Below are positions 7,664-14,757 of a stretch of DNA of 19,534 bases, piece by piece (position 1 is the stretch's first letter; each line of letters opens with the position of its first letter). Source of the stretch: Helicobacteraceae bacterium (lineage in GTDB: Bacteria; Campylobacterota; Campylobacteria; Campylobacterales; SZUA-545); assembly GCA_031273735.1 (NCBI GenBank), contig JAISRI010000010.1, positions 1 through 19,534 on the forward strand. Reading direction: 5' to 3'. Under the pieces are notes generated by a model that searched no databases, was not told the origin of the DNA, and saw only the letters and a program-made list of their open reading frames with translations. The position numbers and the translations under genes are program-made.

Positions 7664-8068
7664 TTACACTCTTCTTCTTTTAGGCGGTCGGCAACCGTTA
7701 TGCGGCAACGGCGTTACGTCTTTGAGAGAGGTAACCTTGATTCCATCGACCGCGCCTACGCTTTTTATAGCCGTTTCGCGTCCGCCGCCCGGACCTTGAA
7801 CGCGAATTGAAACCTCTTTTAAGCCCGCCTCTTTGGCTTTCGCAAGCGCGTTATCGACCGCCTGTTGCGCGGCGTATGGCGTGGATTTCTTGCTGCCTTT
7901 AAAATTCAAACTGCCCGCAGTCGTCCAACAGATCACGTTGCCAACCTCGTCGGTTACGGTGATATTGGTATTGTTAAAGGTCGCGGCGATATGCACGATT
8001 CCTTTTCCGATTGTCTTTCTGATCCTCTTGCGCGGCGATCTTTGCTGTTTTGGCGTTGTTGCTGCCAT
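7664..8068 (-). CDS. rpsK: 30S ribosomal protein S11 (uS11)
   Basis: A 134-residue component of the small-subunit platform near the E site. Conserved blocks are GIVHIAATFNNTNITVTD (about 23-40), RVQGPGGGRETAI (about 89-101) and the basic end HNGCRPPKRRRV. Its length is close to the E. coli protein (129), with a short extra N-terminus rich in Thr, Gln and Arg. It lies 27 bp after rpsM and 9 bp before rpsD. Confidence 0.98.
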   Translation of the reverse strand: MAATTPKQQRSPRKRIRKTIGKGIVHIAATFNNTNITVTDEVGNVICWTTAGSLNFKGSKKSTPYAAQQAVDNALAKAKEAGLKEVSIRVQGPGGGRETAIKSVGAVDGIKVTSLKDVTPLPHNGCRPPKRRRV

Positions 8069-8095
8069 TAACTTACTCCTTGATTTTTGGCGTTT

Positions 8096-8467
8096 TTACG
8101 CTTCTTTTGGTTTAGAACCTACGGTTTTGCGCTTGCCTTTACGCGTGCGAGCGTTTGTCTTCGTTCTCTGTCCGCGAACGGGCAACCCTTTTCTGTGGCG
8201 AATGCCTCTTATCGACTTAATGTCAATCAGATTTTTGACGTCCATAGCGACGCGCTTACGCAGATCGCCTTCGATCGTATGGTTGCGAAGCTCTTTAGAA
8301 AGAGCCGCTACGTCGTCCTCGCTTAAATCCGCGACGCGCTTATCGAGGCTAATGCCCGTAGCCGCCAAAACTTTAAGCGACGTGGTATGCCCTACGCCGT
8401 AAATATAGGTCAAACCGTATTCAATTCGTTTTTTTTTGGGCAGATCGACGCCCGCAATTCGCGCCAT
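8096..8467 (-). CDS. rpsM: 30S ribosomal protein S13 (uS13)
   Basis: A 123-residue protein of the small-subunit head that contacts the large subunit and the P-site tRNA. MARIAGVDLPKKKRIEYGLT at the start, then IRGIRHRKGLPVRGQRTK and NARTRKGKRKTV near the end, are family hallmarks. It starts 3 bp after the rpmJ stop, so the two are tightly coupled. The basic C-terminal tail that reaches the tRNA is intact. Confidence 0.98.
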   Translation of the reverse strand: MARIAGVDLPKKKRIEYGLTYIYGVGHTTSLKVLAATGISLDKRVADLSEDDVAALSKELRNHTIEGDLRKRVAMDVKNLIDIKSIRGIRHRKGLPVRGQRTKTNARTRKGKRKTVGSKPKEA

Positions 8468-8470
8468 TGT

Positions 8471-8584
8471 TTATCCTTGTCTCTGTTTATGTTTGGGATT
8501 GGCGCAGATAACGCGCGCGACCCCTTTGCGCTTAATGACTTTACACTTATCGCACATCTTTTTAACGCTTGCTCTAACTTTCAT
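8471..8584 (-). CDS. rpmJ: 50S ribosomal protein L36 (bL36), zinc-binding form
   Basis: A 37-residue protein starting MKVRASVKKMCDKCKVIKRK, which is full family length (E. coli 38). The zinc ligands Cys11, Cys14, Cys27 and His32 are all present, so this is the zinc-dependent (C+) form. AAGGAAG lies 6 nt before the ATG. It sits between infA and rpsM, the standard place, and follows the largest gap (66 bp) inside the cluster. It is probably the first gene of the alpha part. Confidence 0.97.
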   Translation of the reverse strand: MKVRASVKKMCDKCKVIKRKGVARVICANPKHKQRQG

Positions 8585-8625
8585 ATTCTTCTTCCTTTAT
8601 TGGTTCGCCGACAATGAAGGGCGGG

Positions 8626-8634
8626 ATTTTACCA
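8626..8634 (-). promoter_or_regulatory. possible internal promoter (extended -10) before rpmJ
   Basis: In the 66-bp gap between infA and rpmJ the minus strand reads TGG-TAAAAT (8634-8626), an extended -10-like element with five of six matches in the hexamer. There is no good -35 at the expected distance. It would put the transcript start some 35 nt upstream of the rpmJ ATG. The evidence is weak and positional. Confidence 0.25.
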
Positions 8635-8650
8635 TTTTTAACATTAAAAA

Positions 8651-8890
8651 CTACTTATAGCGGTAGGTAATTCTACCTTTATCGAGGCTATAAGGGGTCA
8701 ATTCGACCTTCACCCGATCGCCTGGCAGTATGCGGATATAGTGCATACGCATCTTGCCCGCTATATGGCAGAGAATCAAATGCTTGTTTTCAAGCTCCAC
8801 GCGCTTATTATCAAGCTCCACGCGAAAGGTCGCGTTGGGAAGAGATTCAACCACAATCCCGTCAATTTCGATTACGTCGTCTTTTGCCAA
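8651..8890 (-). CDS. infA: translation initiation factor IF-1, with a seven-residue tandem duplication
   Basis: IF-1 binds the ribosomal A site during initiation, with IF-2 and IF-3. The product is 79 residues, seven more than the usual 72. The ends match the family (MAKDDVIEIDGIVVESLPNA at the start; IRILPGDRVKVELTPYSLDK later). The extra length is a repeat, RVELDNK (23-29) followed by RVELENK (30-36), at the turn between two strands of the OB fold. At DNA level the two 21-bp units (8783-8803 and 8804-8824) agree at 19 positions. The frame is intact, so I take it as functional. It lies 9 bp after map. Confidence 0.96.
   Translation of the reverse strand: MAKDDVIEIDGIVVESLPNATFRVELDNKRVELENKHLILCHIAGKMRMHYIRILPGDRVKVELTPYSLDKGRITYRYK
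8783..8824 (-). repeat. 21-bp tandem duplication (2 copies) inside infA
   Basis: Two adjacent 21-bp units, 8783-8803 and 8804-8824, match at 19 of 21 positions. The duplication keeps the reading frame and encodes RVELDNK and RVELENK. The two mismatches show that it is not simply a recent copying or assembly error. Confidence 0.95.
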
Positions 8891-8899
8891 TTAACTTCC

Positions 8900-9661
8900 T
8901 TACGCTAGAGATAAAATCTCGGCTCTGCCGCCGATAATGGCGATCGTATGCTCGTAATGACTACCGTTAAGCCCGTCTTCGCTCACAACCGACCACCTAT
9001 CGGCAAGCGTTTTGAACTTGCCGCTCTTTTGGCAGATCATCGGCTCGATGCAGAAGACCATACCCTCCTTGATTTTTGGTCCTTGATTAACCGCGCCCTC
9101 GACATAGTTTAAGATCGACGGATCCTCGTGCGGCTTTCGCCCGATCCCGTGTCCGCAATAGCCGCGAAGAGGCGTAAAACCTCTCGATACGATCGCCTCT
9201 TCCAAAACGGCGCTTAACTCTTTGAAGCGCATTCCCGCCCTGATCGCGTCGATCGCTTCGTAGAGCGTATCTTTCGCGCAGGCAATTAGCTTTTCGTCTT
9301 TTTGGCTGATCTTGCCTACGGGCAGGGTTACCGCCGCGTCTCCATACCAGCCGTTTAACTCCGCGCCAATATCGAGACCGATAATATCGCCCTCTTTAAG
9401 AGGCGTTTCGTCGGGAACGCCGTGAATGATCACCTCGTTTTTCGACGCGCAAAGCGCCGCAGGAAACGGAGGGGTATAAAGCCCCTTAAACGACGGGCGA
9501 GCGCCGTTTGAAACAAAAAATCGCTCCGCTTCGTCGGAAATCTCTTTTGTCGTAACGCCTGCTTTTACCATACTCGCCATTAACTCTAGCGATCGCGCCA
9601 CTAACCGATTCGCGGCTCTTATAGCCTCGATCTCGTCTTTATTGCGAAGCGCGATCGCCAT
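8900..9661 (-). CDS. map: methionine aminopeptidase, type I
   Basis: A 253-residue enzyme that removes the initiator methionine from new cytoplasmic proteins. It has the pita-bread fold with two metal ions. The expected catalytic and metal-binding residues are all visible: His80 (in KNEVIIHGVP), Asp97 and Asp108 (GLDIGAELNGWYGDAA), His171 (GYCGHGIG), Glu206 (FCIEPM) and Glu237 (HYEHT). It is a short type I form without an N-terminal zinc-finger extension. It lies 3 bp after secY and 9 bp before infA, the common secY-map-infA arrangement without adk. Confidence 0.98.
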   Translation of the reverse strand: MAIALRNKDEIEAIRAANRLVARSLELMASMVKAGVTTKEISDEAERFFVSNGARPSFKGLYTPPFPAALCASKNEVIIHGVPDETPLKEGDIIGLDIGAELNGWYGDAAVTLPVGKISQKDEKLIACAKDTLYEAIDAIRAGMRFKELSAVLEEAIVSRGFTPLRGYCGHGIGRKPHEDPSILNYVEGAVNQGPKIKEGMVFCIEPMICQKSGKFKTLADRWSVVSEDGLNGSHYEHTIAIIGGRAEILSLA

Positions 9662-9664
9662 AGG

Positions 9665-10942
9665 TTATAAACCCACCGCGCTTAGAGTCTGAAAGCGGCT
9701 CATATAGATCTGAGCCTCGATCTTGCGCATCGTATCAAGCGCGACCTGAACGACGATTAAAACCGCCGTGCCGCCGAAGTAAAACGGCACGCCCATACTT
9801 TTTACCAATACCCAAGGCAACGTGGAGATGATCGCGAGATAGATCGCGCCCGAAAAAGTCAAGCGGCTCGCGATCTCGCTGAGATACTCCGAGCTGTGCT
9901 GACCAGGGCGAACGCCTGGGATAAAGCCGCCTTGTCTTTTTAGGTTTTCAGCGATGTCTTTAGGATTAAAGACGATCGAAGCGTAAAAATAGGCAAAAAA
10001 GATCACTAGAAAAAAGGTGATCGCGTTATAAACGTAGCCGTTTGGATTGAGAAAATCGAGAACCGCTATAACGTATTGATTCTGGCTTCCCTGCAAAACC
10101 GTTAGCGGAAACATCAAAAGCGCGCTGGCGAAAATAGGCGGAATAACGCCGCTAAGATTGATCTTGATCGGAATGTAGTTCATCACCCGCTTGTTTTGAC
10201 TCTCGATCTGAACCTTGCGCGAATAGCTAATCGGCACGCGCCTTTCGGCAAGCTCGACGTAGATAATCGCGGCTACCGTAGCTAAAATTACGAGAAGGAT
10301 CATAATCAATACAAGAAAGTTCATCTGATTTGTATTAACGCCGCTAATAACCGAACCGATCGCGTTTGGAATCGACGCGACGATACCGCCAAAGATGATC
10401 AAACTTGTGCCGTTGCCCACGCCGCGTTGCGTGATCTGTTCGCCGATCCATAGCAAGATCATCGTTCCCGCAGTCATAGAAACCGCCGCCAAAGCTACAA
10501 ACGTCGTCATATCTAGCATAATCGCCGATCGCCCGTCGGTAGGAGCGATCATACTATTTAAGCCGATCGCCACGCCAACCGATTGGATCAGCGCTATGCC
10601 AACCGTCAAATAACGGACGATCTGCATATATCTCTGCATACCGTCGCGCTCTTTTTTCATCTTGCCAAGCTCTGGAAAGGTCGCCGCCATAAGCTCCATA
10701 ATGATCGCCGCCGTAATGTAGGGCATAATTCCCAAACTAATAATACTAAAGCGCTCGACCGCGTTGCCGCTAAACATACTAAACATACTAAACAGCCCGC
10801 CGCCTTCGCTATCTTTAAGAGCGTTAAAGACCTCTTTAACCGCGTCGACATCGATACCTGGCGTAGGAACGTAGGCAAGCACGCGAAAAATCAGCAAAAA
10901 TCCCAGCGTGATCAGAATTTTATTAACTAGAGTTTTATCCAT
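9665..10942 (-). CDS. secY: preprotein translocase channel subunit SecY
   Basis: A 425-residue inner-membrane protein that forms the Sec protein-conducting channel with SecE and SecG. About ten hydrophobic segments are visible. Hallmarks include QRGVGNGTSLIIF in the middle, ERRVPISYSRK in a cytoplasmic loop, and the C5 loop GGFIPGVRPGQ that meets SecA. The segment LFSMFSMFSGNA near residues 50-61 carries an extra SMF caused by an exact 9-bp repeat. It is 3 bp after rplO and 3 bp before map, the usual last gene of the spc operon. Confidence 0.98.
   Translation of the reverse strand: MDKTLVNKILITLGFLLIFRVLAYVPTPGIDVDAVKEVFNALKDSEGGGLFSMFSMFSGNAVERFSIISLGIMPYITAAIIMELMAATFPELGKMKKERDGMQRYMQIVRYLTVGIALIQSVGVAIGLNSMIAPTDGRSAIMLDMTTFVALAAVSMTAGTMILLWIGEQITQRGVGNGTSLIIFGGIVASIPNAIGSVISGVNTNQMNFLVLIMILLVILATVAAIIYVELAERRVPISYSRKVQIESQNKRVMNYIPIKINLSGVIPPIFASALLMFPLTVLQGSQNQYVIAVLDFLNPNGYVYNAITFFLVIFFAYFYASIVFNPKDIAENLKRQGGFIPGVRPGQHSSEYLSEIASRLTFSGAIYLAIISTLPWVLVKSMGVPFYFGGTAVLIVVQVALDTMRKIEAQIYMSRFQTLSAVGL
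10772..10789 (-). repeat. 9-bp exact tandem duplication inside secY
   Basis: The unit AAACATACT (plus strand) occurs twice without a gap and is followed by the first four bases of a third copy. It is in frame and encodes the doubled SMF of LFSMFSMFSG in the first periplasmic region of SecY. Confidence 0.9.
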
Positions 10943-10945
10943 CGC

Positions 10946-11347
10946 TTATTTCTTGCCGCCTGAAAAGGCGACCGCTTCGTCTTTGATCTTCGCCTCTAGC
11001 GTTTTTGCCTCCGCTCCGATCAGTTTAACGCGCTTTGCCGATTTGGGCGCGAGCTTCGCTTCGATCAGACTCGCGAGCGTGATCTCTTTAAGCTCTTTTA
11101 CCGCCGGAAAACGATCGACGCTAATCGCGTAAGGCTTCTCTACGCGAGAGGTAAAGCCCACCTTCGGCAGACGTCGATACAAAGGCTGTTGCCCGCCCTC
11201 GAAGCCCGCTTTATAGCCGCTACCCGTTCTTGCGTGTTGTCCTTTGTTGCCGCGACCAGCCGTTTTACCGTGTCCGCTACCCTGACCGCGACCGATTCGT
11301 TTAATTTTTCGCGTCGATCCAGTCGCGGGATTAAGATTTTCAAGCAT
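10946..11347 (-). CDS. rplO: 50S ribosomal protein L15 (uL15)
   Basis: A 133-residue large-subunit protein needed late in assembly. The Gly-rich, basic N-terminal arm that threads into 23S rRNA is clear: KRIGRGQGSGHGKTAGRGNK at about 16-35, then GFEGGQQPLYRRLPKVGF. It is somewhat shorter than the E. coli protein (144). It starts 9 bp after rpsE, so no rpmD gene (L30) lies between them, and it is 3 bp from secY. Confidence 0.98.
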   Translation of the reverse strand: MLENLNPATGSTRKIKRIGRGQGSGHGKTAGRGNKGQHARTGSGYKAGFEGGQQPLYRRLPKVGFTSRVEKPYAISVDRFPAVKELKEITLASLIEAKLAPKSAKRVKLIGAEAKTLEAKIKDEAVAFSGGKK

Positions 11348-11356
11348 ATCGCCTCC

Positions 11357-11815
11357 TTATTTTTTGAGTTGCGTTAGCGCTAGACAAGTAGCGCGAACCA
11401 CGTTGGCGGCGTTGTTGCTTCTGAGAGATTTCGTCAAAATATCCTTCACTCCCGCCAACTCCAAAACGGGGCGCACCGCGCCGCCCGCGATCAAGCCCGA
11501 ACCTTCCGCCGCTGGTTTCAAAAGCACTACGCTGGCGTTAAACTTCGCCTGAACGTCGTGCGAGATCGTCGTCTTTTTCAGATCGACTACGATCATATTC
11601 TTAAAGGCGTCGTCGACCGCTTTGCGCACCGCGTCTGGGATCTCTTTGGCTTTGCCTACTCCGTAACCTACGCGCCCTTTTTTGTCGCCCACGACGACCA
11701 ACGCGCTAAAGCGGAAGCGGCGACCGCCTTTAACCACTTTGGTTACGCGCCCGATATTGACGATCACCTCTTCGAAATCTTCGCGGTTTAACGCTCTTAA
11801 TTCGCTTTGTTGCAT
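11357..11815 (-). CDS. rpsE: 30S ribosomal protein S5 (uS5)
   Basis: A 152-residue small-subunit protein at the mRNA entry site that contributes to decoding accuracy. The N-terminal double-stranded RNA-binding domain shows VNIGRVTKVVKGGRRFRFSA (20-39) and the VGYGVGKAKEIPDAVRKA block. The C-terminal domain has GSGLIAGGAVRPVLELAGVK. It is shorter than the E. coli protein (167), mainly at the N-terminus. It follows rplR by 8 bp. Confidence 0.98.
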   Translation of the reverse strand: MQQSELRALNREDFEEVIVNIGRVTKVVKGGRRFRFSALVVVGDKKGRVGYGVGKAKEIPDAVRKAVDDAFKNMIVVDLKKTTISHDVQAKFNASVVLLKPAAEGSGLIAGGAVRPVLELAGVKDILTKSLRSNNAANVVRATCLALTQLKK

Positions 11816-11823
11816 AGTTGCCC

Positions 11824-12180
11824 TTATAGTTTAATCGCGTTTTCGCGTAGCGCGTCCGCAAACGCCGCCACAACGCCGTGATATAGATAGCCGTTGCGAT
11901 CGAAGACGATCTCGTCGATCTTTTTTTCCTTCAAAAGCGCGGCGAATATCTTGCCCGCGTTTGCCGCGCCCTCTTTATTGCTTCGCGCGTTATGGCTTTT
12001 GCCGTTAAACGACGCTAAAGTAACTCCTTTGTTATCGTCGATCGCCTGCGCGTAGATGTAGCGATTGCTTCTAAAAACGCTAACTCGCGGCTTAATCGCG
12101 TTTCCGCTTAACTTGGCTCTAATTCGCGCTTTGCGTTGAAAGCGAGCCGCTATTTTTTGTTTCAAGCTCTTTTCGGTCAT
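11824..12180 (-). CDS. rplR: 50S ribosomal protein L18 (uL18)
   Basis: A 118-residue 5S rRNA-binding protein of the central protuberance. Typical features are the basic N-terminus, PRVSVFRSNRYIYAQAIDD (about 32-50), a middle LASFNGKSHNARSNKEGA, and the end FDRNGYLYHGVVAAFADALR. It has full length for the family (E. coli 117). It lies 17 bp after rplF and 8 bp before rpsE. Confidence 0.98.
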   Translation of the reverse strand: MTEKSLKQKIAARFQRKARIRAKLSGNAIKPRVSVFRSNRYIYAQAIDDNKGVTLASFNGKSHNARSNKEGAANAGKIFAALLKEKKIDEIVFDRNGYLYHGVVAAFADALRENAIKL

Positions 12181-12197
12181 TTAATCAAACCCCTTGC

Positions 12198-12737
12198 TTA
12201 CTTTTTGGCGGTCTTGCCGGCTTTTCTTAGGATCGTTTCGTTTGCGTAACGAACGCCCTTGCCTTTATAAGGCTCCGGTCCTCTAAACTCGCGGATCACC
12301 GCCGCAACCTGACCGACCTGCTGTTTATCCGCGCCCTTGATCGAAACGCTTACGTTCTTATCGACCGTAATTTCCACCCCATCGGGAATAGCGAAATTGA
12401 TCGGGTGCGAAAAACCTAACAGAAGTTCTAACGTTCTGCCTTTGACGGCGGCGCGATAACCGACGCCGCTAATCTCAAGATTCTTTTCAAAACCTTTCGT
12501 TAGACCAGAAACGATGTTATTCGCCAAAGCGCGGTAGGTTCCCCAAAAAGCCCGCGCCTGTTTGCTTTCGTCTTTTGGCTTGAAGAAGAGTTTATCCCCT
12601 TCTAACGAAAAAAGCACGTTGCCCAAAGTATCGAGCGTTTTGGTATGCTTCGCGCCGTTAAACTCTAATACGTCGCCGTTAATTTTTACCTCTACGCCCT
12701 TTGGCAGAACGACGGGTAATTTTCCTACTCTTGACAT
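12198..12737 (-). CDS. rplF: 50S ribosomal protein L6 (uL6)
   Basis: A 179-residue protein near the factor-binding stalk base. It opens MSRVGKLPVVLPKGVEVKI and has the two homologous L6 domains. The C-terminal signature GPEPYKGKGVRYANETI (about 153-169) is intact, with the usual Lys-rich end. It follows rpsH by 10 bp. Confidence 0.98.
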   Translation of the reverse strand: MSRVGKLPVVLPKGVEVKINGDVLEFNGAKHTKTLDTLGNVLFSLEGDKLFFKPKDESKQARAFWGTYRALANNIVSGLTKGFEKNLEISGVGYRAAVKGRTLELLLGFSHPINFAIPDGVEITVDKNVSVSIKGADKQQVGQVAAVIREFRGPEPYKGKGVRYANETILRKAGKTAKK

Positions 12738-12747
12738 CTTTTAATCC

Positions 12748-13140
12748 TTACCAAACTGTGCAAAGCGCTTCGCCGCCCACGTTTTGCTTGTGGGCTTCGT
12801 CGTTGCTTAACACGCCTTTTGACGTAGAGATAATAATGGAGCCAAAGCCGTTTTTAAACTTCTTGACCTCTCTTGCCGCTCTATAAACTCTGCGACCGGG
12901 TTTGCTGACGCGCTTGATCTCGGTGATCGCGCTTCTGCCGTCGTCGTCGTATTTCAAAAAAACGTCTATGTAGCGTTTAATCTCCGATTCGTCCGTTTTG
13001 AACGAATCGATATAACCTTTAGACTGCAAAACGTTCAAGATCGACTCGACCGTTTTGGAATAGAGCAGTTTAGTCGCGTCTTGGCGGCGCAAAGCGGCGT
13101 TACGAATGCGGGTGATTGAATCCGCGATAATATCGTTCAT
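12748..13140 (-). CDS. rpsH: 30S ribosomal protein S8 (uS8)
   Basis: A 130-residue 16S rRNA-binding protein with a central role in assembly. In E. coli it also represses the spc operon. The start at 13140 gives MNDIIADSITRIRNAALRRQ and has AAGGGA upstream. The frame stays open for another 60 codons upstream, but those overlap rpsN and look nothing like the family. The C-terminal signature GIIISTSKGVLSNDEA-like region reads SIIISTSKGVLSNDEAHKQN, ending GGEALCTVW. Length equals the E. coli protein. It follows rpsN by 10 bp. Confidence 0.98.
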   Translation of the reverse strand: MNDIIADSITRIRNAALRRQDATKLLYSKTVESILNVLQSKGYIDSFKTDESEIKRYIDVFLKYDDDGRSAITEIKRVSKPGRRVYRAAREVKKFKNGFGSIIISTSKGVLSNDEAHKQNVGGEALCTVW

Positions 13141-13150
13141 CTTTGATCCC

Positions 13151-13336
13151 TTACCAACTTGCTTTACGAACGCCGGGCAAAAGCCCTTCGTTTGCCATTT
13201 TGCGCAGACACACGCGGCATATCCCAAAATCTCTATAAACCGATTTAGGGCGACCGCAAATCTGGCAACGCGTATAACCGCGAACGGAGAACTTCGGCTT
13301 GCGCGCCGCTCTGACCACAATAGATTTTTTTGCCAT
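13151..13336 (-). CDS. rpsN: 30S ribosomal protein S14 (uS14), short zinc-binding type
   Basis: A 61-residue S14 of the short zinc-ribbon type. The four ligands are Cys24 and Cys27 (CQIC), then Cys40 and Cys43 (CRVC). It is much shorter than the zinc-free E. coli form (101). The end, ANEGLLPGVRKASW, is the family signature. It stands 13 bp after rplE and 10 bp before rpsH. Confidence 0.98.
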   Translation of the reverse strand: MAKKSIVVRAARKPKFSVRGYTRCQICGRPKSVYRDFGICRVCLRKMANEGLLPGVRKASW

Positions 13337-13349
13337 TTCTTACCTCGTC

Positions 13350-13889
13350 TTACTTTTTCGCGAACGGAAAGCCAAGACTCGTAAGAAGCGCCAAAGCCTC
13401 TTTATCGCTCTTAGCCGTCGTAACGATCGTAACGTTCATACCGTGAATCTTTACCACGTCGTCGTAATTGACTTCGGGAAAGATCAGTTGCTCCGACAAT
13501 CCAAAATTATAGTTGCCCGCGCCGTCGAAACCGCTTCTAGGCAGACCTCTAAAGTCCTTAATACGCGGCGCGGCGATCGATATAAACTTTTCGAGAAAGT
13601 TATACATCTGATTTCCGCGAAGCGTTACGCGAACGCCCACGTTCATACCTTGCCTGATCTTAAAGGTCGCGACCGATTTTTTCGCCTTTGAAATTACCGC
13701 TCTTTGACCCGCGATCAAGCTGATCGTATCGGCGATATTCTGCATAAGTTTCTGATCTTTACTGCCGTCGCCGCTTCCTACGCTAATAACAATCTTATCT
13801 AGCTTAGGCAAAAGCATAGGATTGGTTACGCCCAACTCTTTGGCAAGCTCCGTCTTTAGGGCGGCGTATTTAGCTTTTAATTGAAACAT
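13350..13889 (-). CDS. rplE: 50S ribosomal protein L5 (uL5)
   Basis: A 179-residue 5S rRNA-binding protein that contacts the P-site tRNA and S13. Visible blocks are the segment LPKLDKIVISVGSGDGSKDQ (about 28-47), RQGMNVGVRVTLRG, DFRGLPRSGFDGAGNYNFGL (about 124-143), and the end MNVTIVTTAKSDKEALALLT. It lies 3 bp after rplX and 13 bp before rpsN. Confidence 0.98.
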   Translation of the reverse strand: MFQLKAKYAALKTELAKELGVTNPMLLPKLDKIVISVGSGDGSKDQKLMQNIADTISLIAGQRAVISKAKKSVATFKIRQGMNVGVRVTLRGNQMYNFLEKFISIAAPRIKDFRGLPRSGFDGAGNYNFGLSEQLIFPEVNYDDVVKIHGMNVTIVTTAKSDKEALALLTSLGFPFAKK

Positions 13890-13892
13890 AAA

Positions 13893-14123
13893 TTAGCCCT
13901 CGACTTTCTTCACGTTGGATATATGGATCGGCTTTTCTTTAGCGATAAACCCGCCCTCTTTATTCTTTTCGCTAGGCTTGATCGCTTTTTTAACGACCTT
14001 CGCGCCCTCTACGATCACAAGCGAATCTTTGGGAAATACGCGCAACACCCTGCCCTCTTTGCCCCGATCGTCGCCCGCGATCACCAATACCTTGTCGCCT
14101 TTTTTTATAGCAAATTTTGGCAT
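13893..14123 (-). CDS. rplX: 50S ribosomal protein L24 (uL24)
   Basis: A 76-residue early-assembly protein. The KOW-type segment KKGDKVLVIAGDDRGKEGRV (7-26) and the C-terminal EKPIHISNVKKVEG are diagnostic. It is shorter than the E. coli protein (104). Two adjacent starts exist, GTG at 14126 and ATG at 14123. GGAGG at 14135-14131 is 7 nt from the ATG but only 4 nt from the GTG, so I chose the ATG. Its first base is the last base of the rplN stop (TGATG). Confidence 0.95.
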   Translation of the reverse strand: MPKFAIKKGDKVLVIAGDDRGKEGRVLRVFPKDSLVIVEGAKVVKKAIKPSEKNKEGGFIAKEKPIHISNVKKVEG

Positions 14124-14491
14124 CACAAAACCTCCGGCGCGAGCGAAACGATCTTCATAAAGTTCGCGTAGCGCACTTCGCGTCCAACGGGACCAAAAAT
14201 CCGCGTGCCGATCGGCTCTTTTTTCGCGTCGATAATTACCGCAGCGTTATCGTCGAAGCGAATCAAACTGCCGTTTTCGCGGTGCGTCTCTTTGCTTGTG
14301 CGCACGATCACCGCTTTCACGACCTGCCCTTTTTTTACTTTAGAGTTTGGAACGGCTTTTTTCACGCTCGCCACGATCACGTCGCCGAGTCCCGCGTAAC
14401 GGCGGCGGCTTCCGCCGAGCGCCTTAATGCACATAATCTCTTTCGCGCCGCTGTTATCCGCGACGTTTAGCCGCGTAAAACTTTGTATCAT
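14123..14491 (-). CDS. rplN: 50S ribosomal protein L14 (uL14)
   Basis: A 122-residue protein of the subunit interface. It begins MIQSFTRLNVADNSGAKEIM and contains RFDDNAAVIIDAKKEPIGTR (about 78-97) and FGPVGREVRYANFMKIVSLA, all conserved in the family. Length is one less than E. coli. Its start overlaps the rpsQ stop by 4 bp, and its stop shares one base with the rplX start. Confidence 0.98.
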   Translation of the reverse strand: MIQSFTRLNVADNSGAKEIMCIKALGGSRRRYAGLGDVIVASVKKAVPNSKVKKGQVVKAVIVRTSKETHRENGSLIRFDDNAAVIIDAKKEPIGTRIFGPVGREVRYANFMKIVSLAPEVL

Positions 14492-14757
14492 ACAAGCGCC
14501 TCCGGTCTAATATAGGACTTAAGCCTAAAGTTTTTGGTTTTGCTGATCGGACTTGTTTCGATCGCTATAACCTTATCGCCGATCTGCAATTCGTTCTTTT
14601 CATCATGCACCACGAAAGCGCTAAAACGCTTGACGATCTTGCGGTATCGCGGATGCAAAACGCGCCTTTCGACGCGAATCTTTGCGCTCTTATCGCCGCT
14701 TTTAGAGACGACGATACCTTGTATTTCGCGTTTATGCGGAGTAGTTTTTTCGCTCAT
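14488..14757 (-). CDS. rpsQ: 30S ribosomal protein S17 (uS17)
   Basis: An 89-residue small-subunit protein with an OB fold. The segments REIQGIVVSKSGDKSAKIRV (10-29), HPRYRKIVKRFSAFVVHDEK and GDKVIAIETSPISKTKNFR match the family. It overlaps rpmC by 4 bp at its start and rplN by 4 bp at its end. It closes the S10 part of the cluster. Confidence 0.98.
   Translation of the reverse strand: MSEKTTPHKREIQGIVVSKSGDKSAKIRVERRVLHPRYRKIVKRFSAFVVHDEKNELQIGDKVIAIETSPISKTKNFRLKSYIRPEALV

Noticed and set aside
7833..8402. Plus-strand open frame of 189 codons
   Set aside because: It runs antisense across rpsK and rpsM, which are certain genes. The translated sequence looks like a shadow of Arg- and Lys-rich proteins.
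13141..13320. N-terminal extension of S8 by 60 residues
   Set aside because: The frame is open but overlaps rpsN almost entirely. The start at 13140 gives the exact family N-terminus and length and has a ribosome binding site.
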